A stretch of DNA of 64,000 bases from Allobosea sp. OK403 (GCF_900113835.1 NZ_FOQV01000001.1:1054001-1118000), one strand, 5' to 3'. Counted from the stretch's first letter, positions 41,623 to 50,441 are shown. Numbers and translations: made by a program. The notes: generated from the letters alone by a model not told the origin.

Positions 41623-43232
41623 GCTTCCACCGCCCTGCCCTTTAGCGCGAACAGGCCGCGCGGGCGCTTCTGGATGAACAGGATGATGAAGACGAGCAGC
41701 GCGATCTTGCCGAGCACCGCGCCGGCATAGGGCTCGAGCAGCTTGTTGGCGATGCCGAGCGTCATCGCGCCGACCAGCGTGCCCCAGAGATTGCCGACGC
41801 CGCCGAAGACCACGACCATGAAACTGTCGATGATGTAGCTCTGGCCGAGATTGGGGCTGACATTGTCGATCTGCGAGAGCGCGACGCCGGCCAAGCCCGC
41901 GACGCCCGAGCCCAGCCCGAAGGTCAAGGCATCGACTCGGCCGGTGCGGATGCCCATCGCCGAGGCCATGCGCCGGTTCTGGGTAACGGCGCGCATCTGC
42001 AGGCCGATCGGCGTCAGCTTCAGGATCGCCAGCAGCGCAGCGAAGACCAAGGCCGCGAAGACGATGATCCAGAGCCGGTTCCAGGTGATGGCAAGGCCGC
42101 CGAGATCGAAGGCGCCCGACATGAAGGCGGGAGCGCCGACCTCGCGATTGGTCGGGCCGAAGGCGGTGCGCACCGCCTGCTGCAGGATCAGGCTGATGCC
42201 CCAGGTCGCGAGCAGCGTCTCCAATGGCCGGCCATAGAGGAAGCGGATGACGCCGCGCTCGATCGCGATGCCGACGAGAGCGGCGACGAGGAAGGCCAGT
42301 GGCAGGGCGATCGCCAGCGAATAGTCGAACAGGCCGGGGAAGCGGGTGCGGATGACCTCCTGCACGATGAAAGTGGTGTAGGCGCCGAGCATCACCATCT
42401 CGCCATGGGCCATGTTGATCACGCCCATCACGCCGAAGGTGATGGCGAGCCCGATCGCCGCCAGCAACAGCACGGAGCCGAGCGAGAGCCCGTACCAGAG
42501 GTTCTGAGCGGTGCGCCATAGCGCCAGCTTGCCCTCGATATCGGTGATCGCTCGTGCCTGCGCGTCCTTCAATGCGGGCGTGGCGTCGCCGGGCAGCGAG
42601 CGCAGCGTCGCGAGCGCATCCTGGTCGCCGCGCTCGCGCAGCACGTCAACGGCGGCGAGGCGGTCGAAGGGCGGCGCGTCCGTCTTGGCGATCAGGATGG
42701 CGGCCTGGGCCTGACGCAAGGCAGCCTTGGCGCGGGTGTCGGTTTCCTTGCCGATCGCGGTCTCCAACACCGGCAGCACGCTGACATCGCGAGACTTGAA
42801 CACGGCCTCGGCCGCGGCGATGCGCCTGCCGGCATCGGGATTGAGCAGGCCGAGCCCGCCGAGCGCAGCCTGGATATTGCGGCGGACGCCATTGTTGAGC
42901 CGCACGGCGCCGAGGCCCGGCGGTTCCGAGGCAAGCGGAGCGCCCGTCCTGGCGTCGAGTAGCTTGCCATCCGTGGTCTTGACGACGACCGCGCCGCCTC
43001 CGGCCAGGAGCCGGCCGTCAGCCAGCGCCTCGATGATGATCGCGGCCTGCGGATGGGCGTTCGCGATCAGGATCTCGATGGCGCGATTGGTGTCAGAAAA
43101 ACTGTCGGCGCCGAGCCTGGTAAAAGCCTCGTCGGCAGCTTGGGGCGAACCCTGGGCCGACGCAGCGCCCGGCTGGAGCACAAGCAGCGTCGCTAGCGCG
43201 ATCATGCGCAGAAGGCAGGACACAATTCGCAT
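41619..43232 (-). CDS. urtB: Urea ABC transporter permease UrtB
   Basis: The LivH-type permease with the Urt-specific extra N-terminal domain. The 537-residue protein has a signal peptide (to about ASAQG), then a ~220-residue soluble periplasmic helical domain unique to UrtB, then about eight transmembrane helices with GVMGVINMAHGEMVMLGAY and GGVGNLWGTLVGA. Branched-chain LivH proteins have about 300 residues, so length supports UrtB. It is 138 bp from urtA. Confidence 0.96.
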   Translation of the reverse strand: MRIVSCLLRMIALATLLVLQPGAASAQGSPQAADEAFTRLGADSFSDTNRAIEILIANAHPQAAIIIEALADGRLLAGGGAVVVKTTDGKLLDARTGAPLASEPPGLGAVRLNNGVRRNIQAALGGLGLLNPDAGRRIAAAEAVFKSRDVSVLPVLETAIGKETDTRAKAALRQAQAAILIAKTDAPPFDRLAAVDVLRERGDQDALATLRSLPGDATPALKDAQARAITDIEGKLALWRTAQNLWYGLSLGSVLLLAAIGLAITFGVMGVINMAHGEMVMLGAYTTFIVQEVIRTRFPGLFDYSLAIALPLAFLVAALVGIAIERGVIRFLYGRPLETLLATWGISLILQQAVRTAFGPTNREVGAPAFMSGAFDLGGLAITWNRLWIIVFAALVFAALLAILKLTPIGLQMRAVTQNRRMASAMGIRTGRVDALTFGLGSGVAGLAGVALSQIDNVSPNLGQSYIIDSFMVVVFGGVGNLWGTLVGAMTLGIANKLLEPYAGAVLGKIALLVFIILFIQKRPRGLFALKGRAVEA

Positions 43233-43370
43233 GGGCTCGTTTCGGTTTCGCGGCTCGGCAGCTTGCTTGGACGGTGACGGACGCCTCCGGCTCGAAAACC
43301 GCAGGCGTCTCGTCGAAATCCGAAGGACGGCCGGGCTTTTGCGCCCGTGCCGTCCCTCCCCCTCATGACC

Positions 43371-44657
43371 TCACGCGCCGCCGCACTTGCCGGTCTTGAC
43401 GTTGAAGTTGCCGCACTTCTTCTCGACCCAGTCGCCGATCAGGTCCTTGGAGCCATCGAGTTCCTTCGACCAGGCATCGCCAGCGACGAGACCGGTCTTC
43501 GAGACCACGTCGAACTGGCCGTCGGCCTTGATCTCACCGATCAGCACAGGCTTGGTGATGTGGTGGTTGGGGAGCATCTTCGAGATGCCGCCGGTCAGGT
43601 TCGGCGCCTCGATGCCCGGCAGCGCGTCGATGACCTTGTCGGGATCGAAGCTCTTGGCCTTCTCGACCGCCTTGACCCACATGGCGAAGCCGATGACATG
43701 GGCTTCCATCGGATCGTTGGTGACGGCCTTGTCGTTCTTCTTGTAGGCCTTCCACTGCTTGATGAAGGCTTCGTTCTCCGGCGTCTTCACCGACTGGAAG
43801 TAGTTCCACGCAGCGAGATGGCCGAGCAGCGGCTTGGTGTCGATGCCGGCGAGCTCTTCCTCACCCACCGAGAAGGCCACGACCGGGATATCCGTCGCCT
43901 TGATGCCCTGGTTGCCGAGCTCCTTGTAGAACGGCACGTTGGCGTCGCCATTGATGGTCGAGACCACGGCGGTCTTCTTGCCGGCCGAGCCGAACTTCTT
44001 GATGTCGGACACGATCGTCTGCCAGTCGGAATGGCCGAACGGCGTGTAGTTGATCATGATGTCCTCGGCCTTGACGCCCTTGGACTTGAGATAGGCCTCG
44101 AGGATCTTGTTGGTCGTGCGCGGATAGACATAGTCGGTGCCGGCGAGCACCCAGCGCTGAACCTTCTCCTCCTTGGCGAGGTAGTCGACCGCGGGGATCG
44201 CCTGCTGGTTCGGCGCAGCGCCCGTGTAGAAGACGTTGCGTTCCGACTCCTCGCCCTCGTACTGGACGGGGTAGAACAGGATCGAATTCAGCTCCTTGAA
44301 GACCGGCAGCACTGATTTCCGCGACACCGAGGTCCAGCAGCCGAACACGGCCGAGACCTTGTCCTTGGCGATCAGCTCGCGCGCCTTCTCGGCGAAGAGC
44401 GGCCAGTTCGAGGCGGGGTCGACGACGACGGCCTCGAGCTTCTTGCCGAGCACGCCGCCCTTCTTGTTCTGCTCGTCGATGAGCATGAGCATGACGTCCT
44501 TCAACGTCGTCTCGGAAATCGCCATCGTGCCCGAGAGCGAATGCAGGATGCCGACCTTGATGGTCTCCTGCGCTGCGGCCGGCAGGAGCGTCCCCAGAAA
44601 TGCGGCGCCTGCAAGTGCAGCGCCCAAAATAACGCGACGAGTATTGCTCACGGACAT
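43371..44657 (-). CDS. urtA: Urea ABC transporter substrate-binding protein UrtA
   Basis: Periplasmic urea/short-amide receptor. The 428-residue protein has a signal peptide ending LLPAAAQE, then a type I periplasmic fold with TIKVGILHSLSGTMAISE, FGCWTSVSRKSVLPVF and LFYPVQYEGEE, all UrtA hallmarks. The ATG at 44657 has GGGGGA 5-6 nt upstream; the open frame extending to 45320 is spurious. The first gene of urtABCDE, downstream of a sigma-54-type promoter, which fits nitrogen control. Confidence 0.97.
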   Translation of the reverse strand: MSVSNTRRVILGAALAGAAFLGTLLPAAAQETIKVGILHSLSGTMAISETTLKDVMLMLIDEQNKKGGVLGKKLEAVVVDPASNWPLFAEKARELIAKDKVSAVFGCWTSVSRKSVLPVFKELNSILFYPVQYEGEESERNVFYTGAAPNQQAIPAVDYLAKEEKVQRWVLAGTDYVYPRTTNKILEAYLKSKGVKAEDIMINYTPFGHSDWQTIVSDIKKFGSAGKKTAVVSTINGDANVPFYKELGNQGIKATDIPVVAFSVGEEELAGIDTKPLLGHLAAWNYFQSVKTPENEAFIKQWKAYKKNDKAVTNDPMEAHVIGFAMWVKAVEKAKSFDPDKVIDALPGIEAPNLTGGISKMLPNHHITKPVLIGEIKADGQFDVVSKTGLVAGDAWSKELDGSKDLIGDWVEKKCGNFNVKTGKCGGA

Positions 44658-44733
44658 GTCCCCCGAACCAATCCTGTTGAATGCACCCTTGAGTGGGCGC
44701 CGACAGGCCTCCCCGGCCCGGAGGAGCGGGCTC

Positions 44734-44749
44734 GCAAGCGACATGCCAA
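44734..44749 (-). promoter_or_regulatory. Candidate sigma-54 (RpoN) promoter of urtABCDE
   Basis: On the minus strand TTGGCATGTCGCTTGC (44749-44734) matches the RpoN consensus TGGCAYG-N4-TTGC, with GG and GC exactly 10 nt apart. Transcription would begin around 44722, leaving a leader of about 65 nt. No confident NtrC sites were identified upstream. Confidence 0.7.
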
Positions 44750-45025
44750 CGAGCCTTTCGCGACGGTTTAGTCCGCAAATCTCTGCCGTATGGGCAGCTT
44801 TTGCCGAATTTCCTGCGAGGCAGGCCGCCATGCACGCAAGGATGATGCGAGGCGGACGCATTTGCCTGTTTATTACGCAATCTTTCCGCCTATCTTTTCG
44901 GCAGGCGATCCGAAGAGCTTCATTTTGCCGGCTGTCGCGGCATTTCGCCTGACGAAGGAAGCGCTTTTTTTGACATTTACGCCGGCCCGAGAATCGCCCT
45001 AGCCTGTGCTTGTCGGTAACAACTG
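44750..45025. other. Intergenic region upstream of urtA and of the 45041 micro-ORF
   Basis: No convincing gene here. It would hold NtrC enhancer sites for the urt promoter, but none is clear. On the plus strand TTGACA at 44970-44975 is a plausible -35 element for the small transcript that begins downstream; a matching -10 is not evident. Confidence 0.4.
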
Positions 45026-45040
45026 AAAGGAGGTGATCCA
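45026..45040 (+). promoter_or_regulatory. Extended Shine-Dalgarno, complementary to the 16S rRNA 3' end
   Basis: AAAGGAGGTGATCCA is a 15-nt exact complement of the conserved 16S 3' tail (TGGATCACCTCCTTT). The GGAGG core is 7 nt before the GTG at 45041. Ordinary genes in this window have 4-6 matching bases. Confidence 0.8.
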
Positions 45041-45118
45041 GTGTCTCATTGTCATCAACCGCTGGTGCAAAGCGGGTGGACCTGGACTCATTCCCAATGG
45101 GGTTCTTGTTCCGCGTGA
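45041..45118 (+). CDS. 25-residue micro-ORF, Trp/His/Cys-containing, behind an extended Shine-Dalgarno
   Basis: A GTG-started open frame with three Trp (13, 15 and 20), three His (3, 5 and 17) and two Cys (4 and 23); it begins MSHCHQPLVQSGWTW. The evidence for translation is the extended ribosome site. It is followed by a hairpin (GGTCCGG/CCGGACC, about 45134-45150) and a strong terminator at 45166-45197, so it makes its own short transcript, or is a leader of rnr, which starts 195 bp later. Function unknown: it could be a secreted or regulatory micropeptide, a leader peptide, or the RNA itself could act on 16S rRNA. Confidence 0.6.
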   Translation: MSHCHQPLVQSGWTWTHSQWGSCSA

Positions 45119-45165
45119 GTTTTCGCGCCTTTGGGTCCGGCTCGCCGGACCGCGGTTCGACAATG

Positions 45166-45197
45166 GAAGGGCTGCCCGCAAGGGCGGCCCTTCTTTC
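45166..45197 (+). terminator. Intrinsic terminator of the small transcript
   Basis: GAAGGGC (45166-45172) pairs with GCCCTTC (45187-45193), with inner GCCC/GGGC and a GCAA tetraloop, then TTTC. It stands 117 bp before the rnr start codon. Confidence 0.85.
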
Positions 45198-45313
45198 ATT
45201 TGGGATGCTTTCATTGGCGGATACGGCGATACCGGTTCTGGCGTCTACGCGGCGCTCATGGCAGACAGGAGCTGTGTTTTCTTCGCCCTCCCCCGATTTG
45301 ACGAGCCGATATC

Positions 45314-47632
45314 GTGTCATCGCCCGTGCCTGAGCCGAGCCGTGAGGCGATCCTGGACTTCATCGAGACCGAGCGTGCCGCCGGCCGCGATGCCGGCCGC
45401 CGCGAGATCGCGCGTGCCTTCGGGCTGTCCGGCGCAGGCAAGATCTGGCTGAAGCGGCTATTGAAGGAGATCCAGGAGGATCAGGCTGTCGATGCTCCCG
45501 GGAATGGGACGCTGGTCGCGCATCCGCGTGGCGCCTTGCCTCCCGTCCTGCTGAGCGAGATCAAGTCCAAGGATCGCGACGGCGACCTCGTCGCGGCCCC
45601 GCTGGAATGGAACGAGGCCGACCAGGGCGTGGCGCCGCGCATTCTGATCGAGCGGGCACGCGAGTTCCGCGCCAAGCGCAACGCGGCTCCGGCAGCCGGT
45701 GTCGGCGATCAGGTCCTGCTCAAGCTGACCCGACTGAAGGGCGTCGACGGATTCGCCTATTCCGGCCGCGTGCTGAAGATCATGGGCAAGGGCAAGACCC
45801 AGGTGCTCGGCATCTTCCGCGCCCTGCCCGACGGCAGCGGCCGCTTGATCCCGATCGACAAGAAGGCGCAAGGCCGCGAGGCGCTGATCCCGAAGGGCCG
45901 CACGGCGGAGGCGCAGGATGGCGACCTCGTCTCCGTCTCGCTGCGCAACGAGACGCGCTTCGGGCCGTCCGAGGCGCATGTGCGCGAGCGGCTCGGCTCG
46001 ATCAAATCGGAGCGCGCCGTCAGCCTGATCGCAATCCACGCCCATGGCATTCCCAACGTCTTCTCACCGGCGACCATCGCCGAGGCCGACGCTGTGCGCC
46101 CAGCGGGCACCGCCGGCCGCGAGGATTGGCGCGATCTGCCGCTGATTACGATCGACCCCGCCGACGCCAAGGACCATGACGACGCGGTCCACGCCGCACC
46201 CGACGCCGATCCCGACAATCCCGGCGGCTATGTCGTCACTGTCGCCATCGCCGATGTCGCGGCTTATGTCCGGCCAGGCTCCAGCCTCGACCGCGAGGCG
46301 CTGGAGCGCGGCAATTCGGTCTATTTCCCCGACCGGGTCGTGCCGATGCTGCCGGAGCGGATCTCGAACGATCTCTGCTCGCTGCGTGGCGGCGAAGACC
46401 GGCCGGCTCTCGCGGTACGGCTGGTGCTGAAATCGGACGGCTCCAAGAAGACCCATTCCTTCCACCGCATCCTGATGCGCTCGGCCGCCAAGCTGTCCTA
46501 CCAGCAGGCGCAGGCCGCGATTGACGGCAAGCCGGACGAAACCACCAGCCCGATCCGCAACACCATCCTGATGCCGCTCTGGGCCGCCTATGGCATCGCC
46601 TCCCGCGCCCGCGACGCGCGCCAGCCGCTCGATCTCGATTTGCCGGAGCGCAAGCTGGTGCTGAAACCCGACGGCGCGGTCGACCGCGTCATCGTGCCCG
46701 AGCGGCTTGCGGCGCATAAGCTGATCGAGGAGTTCATGATCCTCGCCAATGTCGCGGCCGCCGAGACCCTGGAGAAGGCCGGCAGCCTCTTGATCTACCG
46801 CTGCCATGACGAGCCATCGCTGGAGAAGATGCGGGCGCTCGGCGAGGTGTTGGCCTCGATCGGCATCAAGCTGCCCAAGGAGGGTGTGCTGCGGCCGGTG
46901 CTGTTCAACCGCATCCTGGCCATGATCAAGGGGTCGGAGAACGAGCTCTTCCTCAACGAGGTCGTGCTGCGGACCCAGGCCCAGGCCGAATATGTCGCCG
47001 AGAATTACGGGCATTTCGGCTTGAACCTGCGCCGCTACGCCCATTTCACCTCGCCGATCCGGCGCTATGCCGACCTTATCGTCCACCGCGCTCTGATCAC
47101 CGCCATGCGGGCCGGAGATGACGGCCTGCCGAAGGCGACGACGCTCGCCGAATTGCGCGAGGTCTCGACCCGGATCTCGGCGGCCGAGCGCCGCGCCATG
47201 GCAGCGGAGCGCGAGACCACGGACCGGTTGATCGCGCATTTCCTGGCCGACCAGATCGGCTCCAGCTTCGATGGGCGCATCGGCGGCGTGAATCGGGCGG
47301 GCCTGTTCGTGAAGCTGGACGGCACCGGCGCCGACGGCTTCGTCCCCGCCTCGACATTGGGCGCCGACTATTATCGCTACGACGAAGCCGCCCACGCCAT
47401 GATCGGGGAACGCAGCGGCGAGAGCTGGCGCCTGGGCGACCGGGTGCATGTGCGCCTCGTCGAAGCCGCCCCGGTGGCAGGCGCTCTGCGCTTCGAATTG
47501 CTCTCCGAGGGCCGGCATGTGACACCGGGACGCTCTGGCAATCGCTCGGCACGCCCCCCTATATCAGGGCGCGCGAGGGCGAAGCCGTCCTTCGGCAAGG
47601 CGGGCGGCAAGAAGCCCGGCAAGAGGCGCTGA
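45314..47632 (+). CDS. rnr: Ribonuclease R
   Basis: Processive 3'-5' exoribonuclease that degrades structured RNA, including rRNA and mRNA fragments. The 772-residue protein has an N-terminal HTH-like region (REIARAFGLSGAGKIWLKRLL), cold-shock domains, and an RNB catalytic domain with IDPADAKDHDDAVHA near residue 285 (the Asp residues bind Mg). A C-terminal S1 domain (SSFDGRIGGVNRAGLFVKLDG) is followed by a basic tail rich in Lys, Gly and Arg. The GTG at 45314 is the only sensible start. It overlaps the DUF983 gene by 1 bp. Confidence 0.97.
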   Translation: MSSPVPEPSREAILDFIETERAAGRDAGRREIARAFGLSGAGKIWLKRLLKEIQEDQAVDAPGNGTLVAHPRGALPPVLLSEIKSKDRDGDLVAAPLEWNEADQGVAPRILIERAREFRAKRNAAPAAGVGDQVLLKLTRLKGVDGFAYSGRVLKIMGKGKTQVLGIFRALPDGSGRLIPIDKKAQGREALIPKGRTAEAQDGDLVSVSLRNETRFGPSEAHVRERLGSIKSERAVSLIAIHAHGIPNVFSPATIAEADAVRPAGTAGREDWRDLPLITIDPADAKDHDDAVHAAPDADPDNPGGYVVTVAIADVAAYVRPGSSLDREALERGNSVYFPDRVVPMLPERISNDLCSLRGGEDRPALAVRLVLKSDGSKKTHSFHRILMRSAAKLSYQQAQAAIDGKPDETTSPIRNTILMPLWAAYGIASRARDARQPLDLDLPERKLVLKPDGAVDRVIVPERLAAHKLIEEFMILANVAAAETLEKAGSLLIYRCHDEPSLEKMRALGEVLASIGIKLPKEGVLRPVLFNRILAMIKGSENELFLNEVVLRTQAQAEYVAENYGHFGLNLRRYAHFTSPIRRYADLIVHRALITAMRAGDDGLPKATTLAELREVSTRISAAERRAMAAERETTDRLIAHFLADQIGSSFDGRIGGVNRAGLFVKLDGTGADGFVPASTLGADYYRYDEAAHAMIGERSGESWRLGDRVHVRLVEAAPVAGALRFELLSEGRHVTPGRSGNRSARPPISGRARAKPSFGKAGGKKPGKRR

Positions 47633-48075
47633 TGTCTGTTCAAATCAATCACGCGGTGGGCCGGCCGGTCGAACGCGACTGGCGCAGCGCCATCGGGCGC
47701 GGCCTGATGGGGCGCTGCCCGCATTGCGGCGAAGGCAAGCTGTTCCGCGCCTTCCTCAAGCCTGTCGATACCTGCGAGGTGTGCGGCGAGGCGATGCATC
47801 ATCAGCGCGCCGACGACCTGCCGCCCTATATCGTCATCACCATCGTCGGCCATATCGTCGTCGGCGGCCTGCTGATGGCCGAGAAATATGCCAACTGGCC
47901 GATGTGGCTGCATATGGCGATCTGGCCCGCCCTGACGGTCCTGCTCTGCCTCGTGATGATGCAGCCGGTGAAGGGCGGCGTGGTCGGCCTGCAATGGGCG
48001 ATGCGCATGCATGGCTTCGACGGCGAGCCGCCACGGCCGGAGCGCCAGCCCGCAGCCACGTTGCTGCGCCCGTGA
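47632..48075 (+). CDS. DUF983 family membrane protein
   Basis: The 147-residue protein has a zinc-ribbon-like N-terminal part (GRCPHCGEGKLF and CEVCGEAM, two CxxC pairs, residues about 29-53), then two transmembrane helices (IVITIVGHIVVGGLL and MAIWPALTVLLCLVMM). Function unknown; the family is widespread in alphaproteobacteria next to rnr or ctaG-type genes. TGATG overlap with rnr and GTGA overlap with the NUDIX gene show an operon. Confidence 0.9.
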   Translation: MSVQINHAVGRPVERDWRSAIGRGLMGRCPHCGEGKLFRAFLKPVDTCEVCGEAMHHQRADDLPPYIVITIVGHIVVGGLLMAEKYANWPMWLHMAIWPALTVLLCLVMMQPVKGGVVGLQWAMRMHGFDGEPPRPERQPAATLLRP

Positions 48076-48806
48076 GCGACCATGTCGTAACGCTGACGCA
48101 GGCCGAACGCGCGCGCGTCACGGTCAATCTGCGCCCCAAGGATGCAGCGACGGTGCTGATCATCGACCGCTCGGCCAGGACGCCACGGGTTTTGATGGGC
48201 AAGCGCCATCCCGGCCATAAGTTCATGCCCGGGAAATTCGTCTTTCCCGGCGGCAGGATCGATCCGGAAGACCGCCGCATGACGGCAACCGGCGCGCTCG
48301 ACCAGATCTGCGAAAACCGGCTGATGGCGCGTACGCAGCGCCCGAGCCCGATGAAGGCGCGGGCGCTGGCGCTGGCCGCCATTCGCGAGACCTTCGAGGA
48401 GACGGGGCTGCTCTTCGGCTCGAGCGAGCTCGGCACGCCCGAGCAGCCACCGGCCGGCAGCTGGGCGGGTTTCGCCAGCCACGGCATTTTCCCCGACCTC
48501 AGCGCCATTACATTCGTCGCCCGGGCCGTAACGCCGCCGCGCCGACCCAAGCGCTTCGACACTCGCTTCTTCACGATCGACTATGGTGCCCTCGCCGGGA
48601 AGGTCGAGGGAGTGACGGGCCCCGATTCGGAGTTGATCGAACTCGTCTGGGTGACGTTCGCGGACGCGCAGAAGCTCGATCTGCCGACGATCACGCAGGT
48701 GATTCTGAAGGAAGTCGACGCACGGCTCAGCGCGGGCTTTGCGCCTTATCTGCCGGTTCCCTATTATTGGGAGAAGAACGGCCGCTTCGTTCGCGAGGAA
48801 TTATAG
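48072..48806 (+). CDS. NUDIX hydrolase
   Basis: The 244-residue protein cleaves nucleoside diphosphates linked to X; the exact substrate is unknown. The NUDIX box is split by an insertion: GGRIDPEDRR near residue 60 and AAIRETFEETGLLFG near residue 105, the latter with the metal-binding Glu residues. It resembles the RNUDT/NUDT19-like group. The GTG at 48072 overlaps the previous stop; frame upstream of this lies within DUF983. It is the last gene of the rnr operon. Confidence 0.88.
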   Translation: MSDHVVTLTQAERARVTVNLRPKDAATVLIIDRSARTPRVLMGKRHPGHKFMPGKFVFPGGRIDPEDRRMTATGALDQICENRLMARTQRPSPMKARALALAAIRETFEETGLLFGSSELGTPEQPPAGSWAGFASHGIFPDLSAITFVARAVTPPRRPKRFDTRFFTIDYGALAGKVEGVTGPDSELIELVWVTFADAQKLDLPTITQVILKEVDARLSAGFAPYLPVPYYWEKNGRFVREEL

Positions 48807-48998
48807 AGGCTGCAGCCACCATCGCGGCGCCATGCTGCGCCGCATGACGCAACACGGCGGAAACAGCCAGGCACGCGCCATTCTTTCTTGACTTCGCCGG
48901 CTCGTTGCGGCATTCCCCCACCCGACGGTTTGCCGGGTCCGCCCGGCCATTTTCTTTTTATAGGGCCTCACCAGCCCCTCAGGCTCGAGGATAATCCC

Positions 48999-49166
48999 AT
49001 GGCCAAGGCCGTGACCATCAAGATCAAGCTGCTCTCGACGGCGGATACCGGTTTCTTCTATGTCACCAAGAAGAACTCCCGCACGATGACCGAGAAGATG
49101 TCCAAGAAGAAGTACGATCCCGTCGCGCGCAAGCACGTCGAGTTCAAGGAAACCAAGATCAAGTGA
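48999..49166 (+). CDS. rpmG: 50S ribosomal protein L33
   Basis: A 55-residue basic protein: [20 protein letters not shown] then [20 protein letters not shown], ending [10 protein letters not shown]. This is the cysteine-free L33 type of proteobacteria. The ATG at 48999 has GAGG upstream; longer in-frame starts have no similarity. It forms a single-gene unit with a strong terminator. Confidence 0.97.
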   Translation: MAKAVTIKIKLLSTADTGFFYVTKKNSRTMTEKMSKKKYDPVARKHVEFKETKIK

Positions 49167-49200
49167 TCCTGGTTACGCTTCAGGCATAACAACGCTCTCG

Positions 49201-49230
49201 AAAAACCGCCCGTATCCCGGGCGGTTTTTC
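49201..49230 (+). terminator. Intrinsic terminator of rpmG
   Basis: AAAAACCGCCCG and CGGGCGGTTTTT form a perfect stem with a 5-nt loop (49201-49229), then TC. It is near-symmetric, so it may also stop transcription from the convergent gene. Confidence 0.93.
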
Positions 49231-49255
49231 ATTTCGACCTGCCGCGACGCGTCCG

Positions 49256-49582
49256 TCAGTAGGACGGCTTGGGCACGAACAGGCAGAAGGGCCGCTGCGA
49301 CGGCGCGATCACGGTCCCGGTCAGGGTGCCCCCGCTCCGGCAGATGTGAAAACGCCCGTCTTTCGAAACCCGCGTGGCGCTTTCCGGCACGAAATGACCG
49401 TCATGGGTCATGTAGCCGCCGGGAACGACGCGGGGATCGGGTTCGCGGGCATCCTGGTCCATTCCCATGGGCCAGCAATCGCGGTCGCTGCAGCAGTCAT
49501 AGGGGTACCAACTATGCGCGTAGACAAGCCCTCCGCCCCACGGTGATGCCGTAAGGCAGAGCGCCAATGCGAGGGTACGCAT
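49256..49582 (-). CDS. Small Cys-containing secreted protein of unknown function
   Basis: The 108-residue protein has a signal peptide (MRTLALALCLTASPWGGGLVYA) and a mature start HSWYPYDCCSDRDCWPM with clustered cysteines. A further Cys is in FHICRSGG and the C terminus is PFCLFVPKPSY. Similar SWYP-CCS-xx-DC proteins occur across Hyphomicrobiales as hypotheticals. The ATG at 49582 is chosen because GGAG lies 6 nt upstream; ATG at 49594 would add four residues. It is convergent with rpmG. Confidence 0.72.
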   Translation of the reverse strand: MRTLALALCLTASPWGGGLVYAHSWYPYDCCSDRDCWPMGMDQDAREPDPRVVPGGYMTHDGHFVPESATRVSKDGRFHICRSGGTLTGTVIAPSQRPFCLFVPKPSY

Positions 49583-49914
49583 GGGTCGCTCCATAGATTG
49601 AGGATGTCAGGCCAGCATCTTCGCAATCCGAACAAGCTGGATTGCGAATCGTCATCAGGGTATCACGCTGGAGCGCTACCGTTGATCGATTTGCTGCGCT
49701 GCAATTTCCGAAGCCGATAGCGGCCTGGCGGGCGGCCAAGTTTTGCATCCGCCTGCGACGAATATGTCACTTGGCGCCGGCAATAGCTGGCGTAGCATGG
49801 GCCTCTCGCCCGATCTTTGCAGGCCGAAGGACTTGTGGGCTCGCGCGGGCTGTCGAGACGGTGCCGGCGCCTGCCAGTTTGAACCTTATCCTCCTCCCCG
49901 ATCGGACGTAGCCC
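49583..49914. other. Intergenic region without a convincing gene
   Basis: Short open frames on both strands lack family features, signal peptides and ribosome sites. No palindromic repeat or RNA gene was recognised. Confidence 0.4.
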
Positions 49915-50115
49915 TTGAGCAGCGGCGACAAGCATGTCGAGCCCCTCACGCCAGGTCACAGCCCGTGGCGTCGCTTCCTGAAGCTGCTCGTGGAAGTCGA
50001 TTCGTCGCGTTTCGCGCTCAGCCGATTGAAGGCAGCGCTGATGCTGCTTGCCATCCTCGCGCTCTTCGCCGGGCTCGGCTACGCCCTGCCGGCGCTGGTC
50101 TCGCGCTATTTCTGA
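49915..50115 (+). CDS. Possible small single-pass membrane protein
   Basis: A 66-residue frame with a TTG start, a basic amphipathic region (HSPWRRFLKLLVEVDSS, residues 15-31), and one C-terminal helix (LKAALMLLAILALFAGLGYAL). Family not recognised. The start has only a weak ribosome site, and GTG or internal codons could be used instead. The hydrophobic segment and lack of overlap with any better gene make it plausible. Confidence 0.42.
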   Translation: MSSGDKHVEPLTPGHSPWRRFLKLLVEVDSSRFALSRLKAALMLLAILALFAGLGYALPALVSRYF

Positions 50116-50441
50116 AGACCGCTCTCGGACATAGGAGGCACATGCCGTCGCCCGGATACCGGGACGGCTCCGTCTGCATCAGGTCTTGAGGGGGGTGGTC
50201 GGCCGGCGACGGTTCTGATGAGGCCAGAAATCCGTCACCGACCGGCCGAGCCCATCGGTTTCCCAGGAGATGCGGCGGATCCGGGAGCCCGAAGGGCGTT
50301 TCGAAGCAGCAACCGATAGCCGCTGCGTTGAACCGACCCTACAGGCAGGCCCTCCCGAATCAATCCAATTGGACCGATTCACCAATATTCATCGATGCTT
50401 AACCCTACCTGCTAACCATTCCAGAGCGCTGGAGCCGGTTT
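50116..50441. other. Intergenic region with a possible micro-ORF
   Basis: A 15-codon frame ATG 50142 to TGA 50189 sits behind AGGAGG (50133-50138), and contains a CCCGG/CCGGG hairpin. Nothing else coding was found. Near its right end AGAGCGC and CCGGTTTTC resemble half of the dispersed palindromes seen elsewhere. The promoter of the small transcript, if any, is not evident. Confidence 0.3.

Noticed and set aside
41623..42519. Extension of urtC to a 679-residue protein
   Set aside because: The extra N-terminal part lies inside urtB in another frame and is Arg-rich, not membrane-like. The true start is the ATG at 41622 with ATGA overlap.
45026..45040. The 16S-complementary sequence considered as a fragment of a ribosomal RNA gene
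   Set aside because: Similarity to 16S stops at the anti-SD region. The orientation is complementary, and a start codon follows at the ideal distance.
44658..45320. Extension of urtA to a 649-residue protein
   Set aside because: The extra part covers the sigma-54 promoter and micro-ORF region and precedes a perfect signal peptide at 44657.
49642..49959. Two overlapping open frames (49642-49911 plus, 49663-49959 minus)
   Set aside because: Neither has a ribosome site, hydrophobic segment or family pattern. They occupy an intergenic region.
50142..50189. 15-codon frame behind AGGAGG as a confident gene
   Set aside because: Too short and unsupported by a terminator, promoter or composition. 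Listed only as a possibility in the intergenic note.
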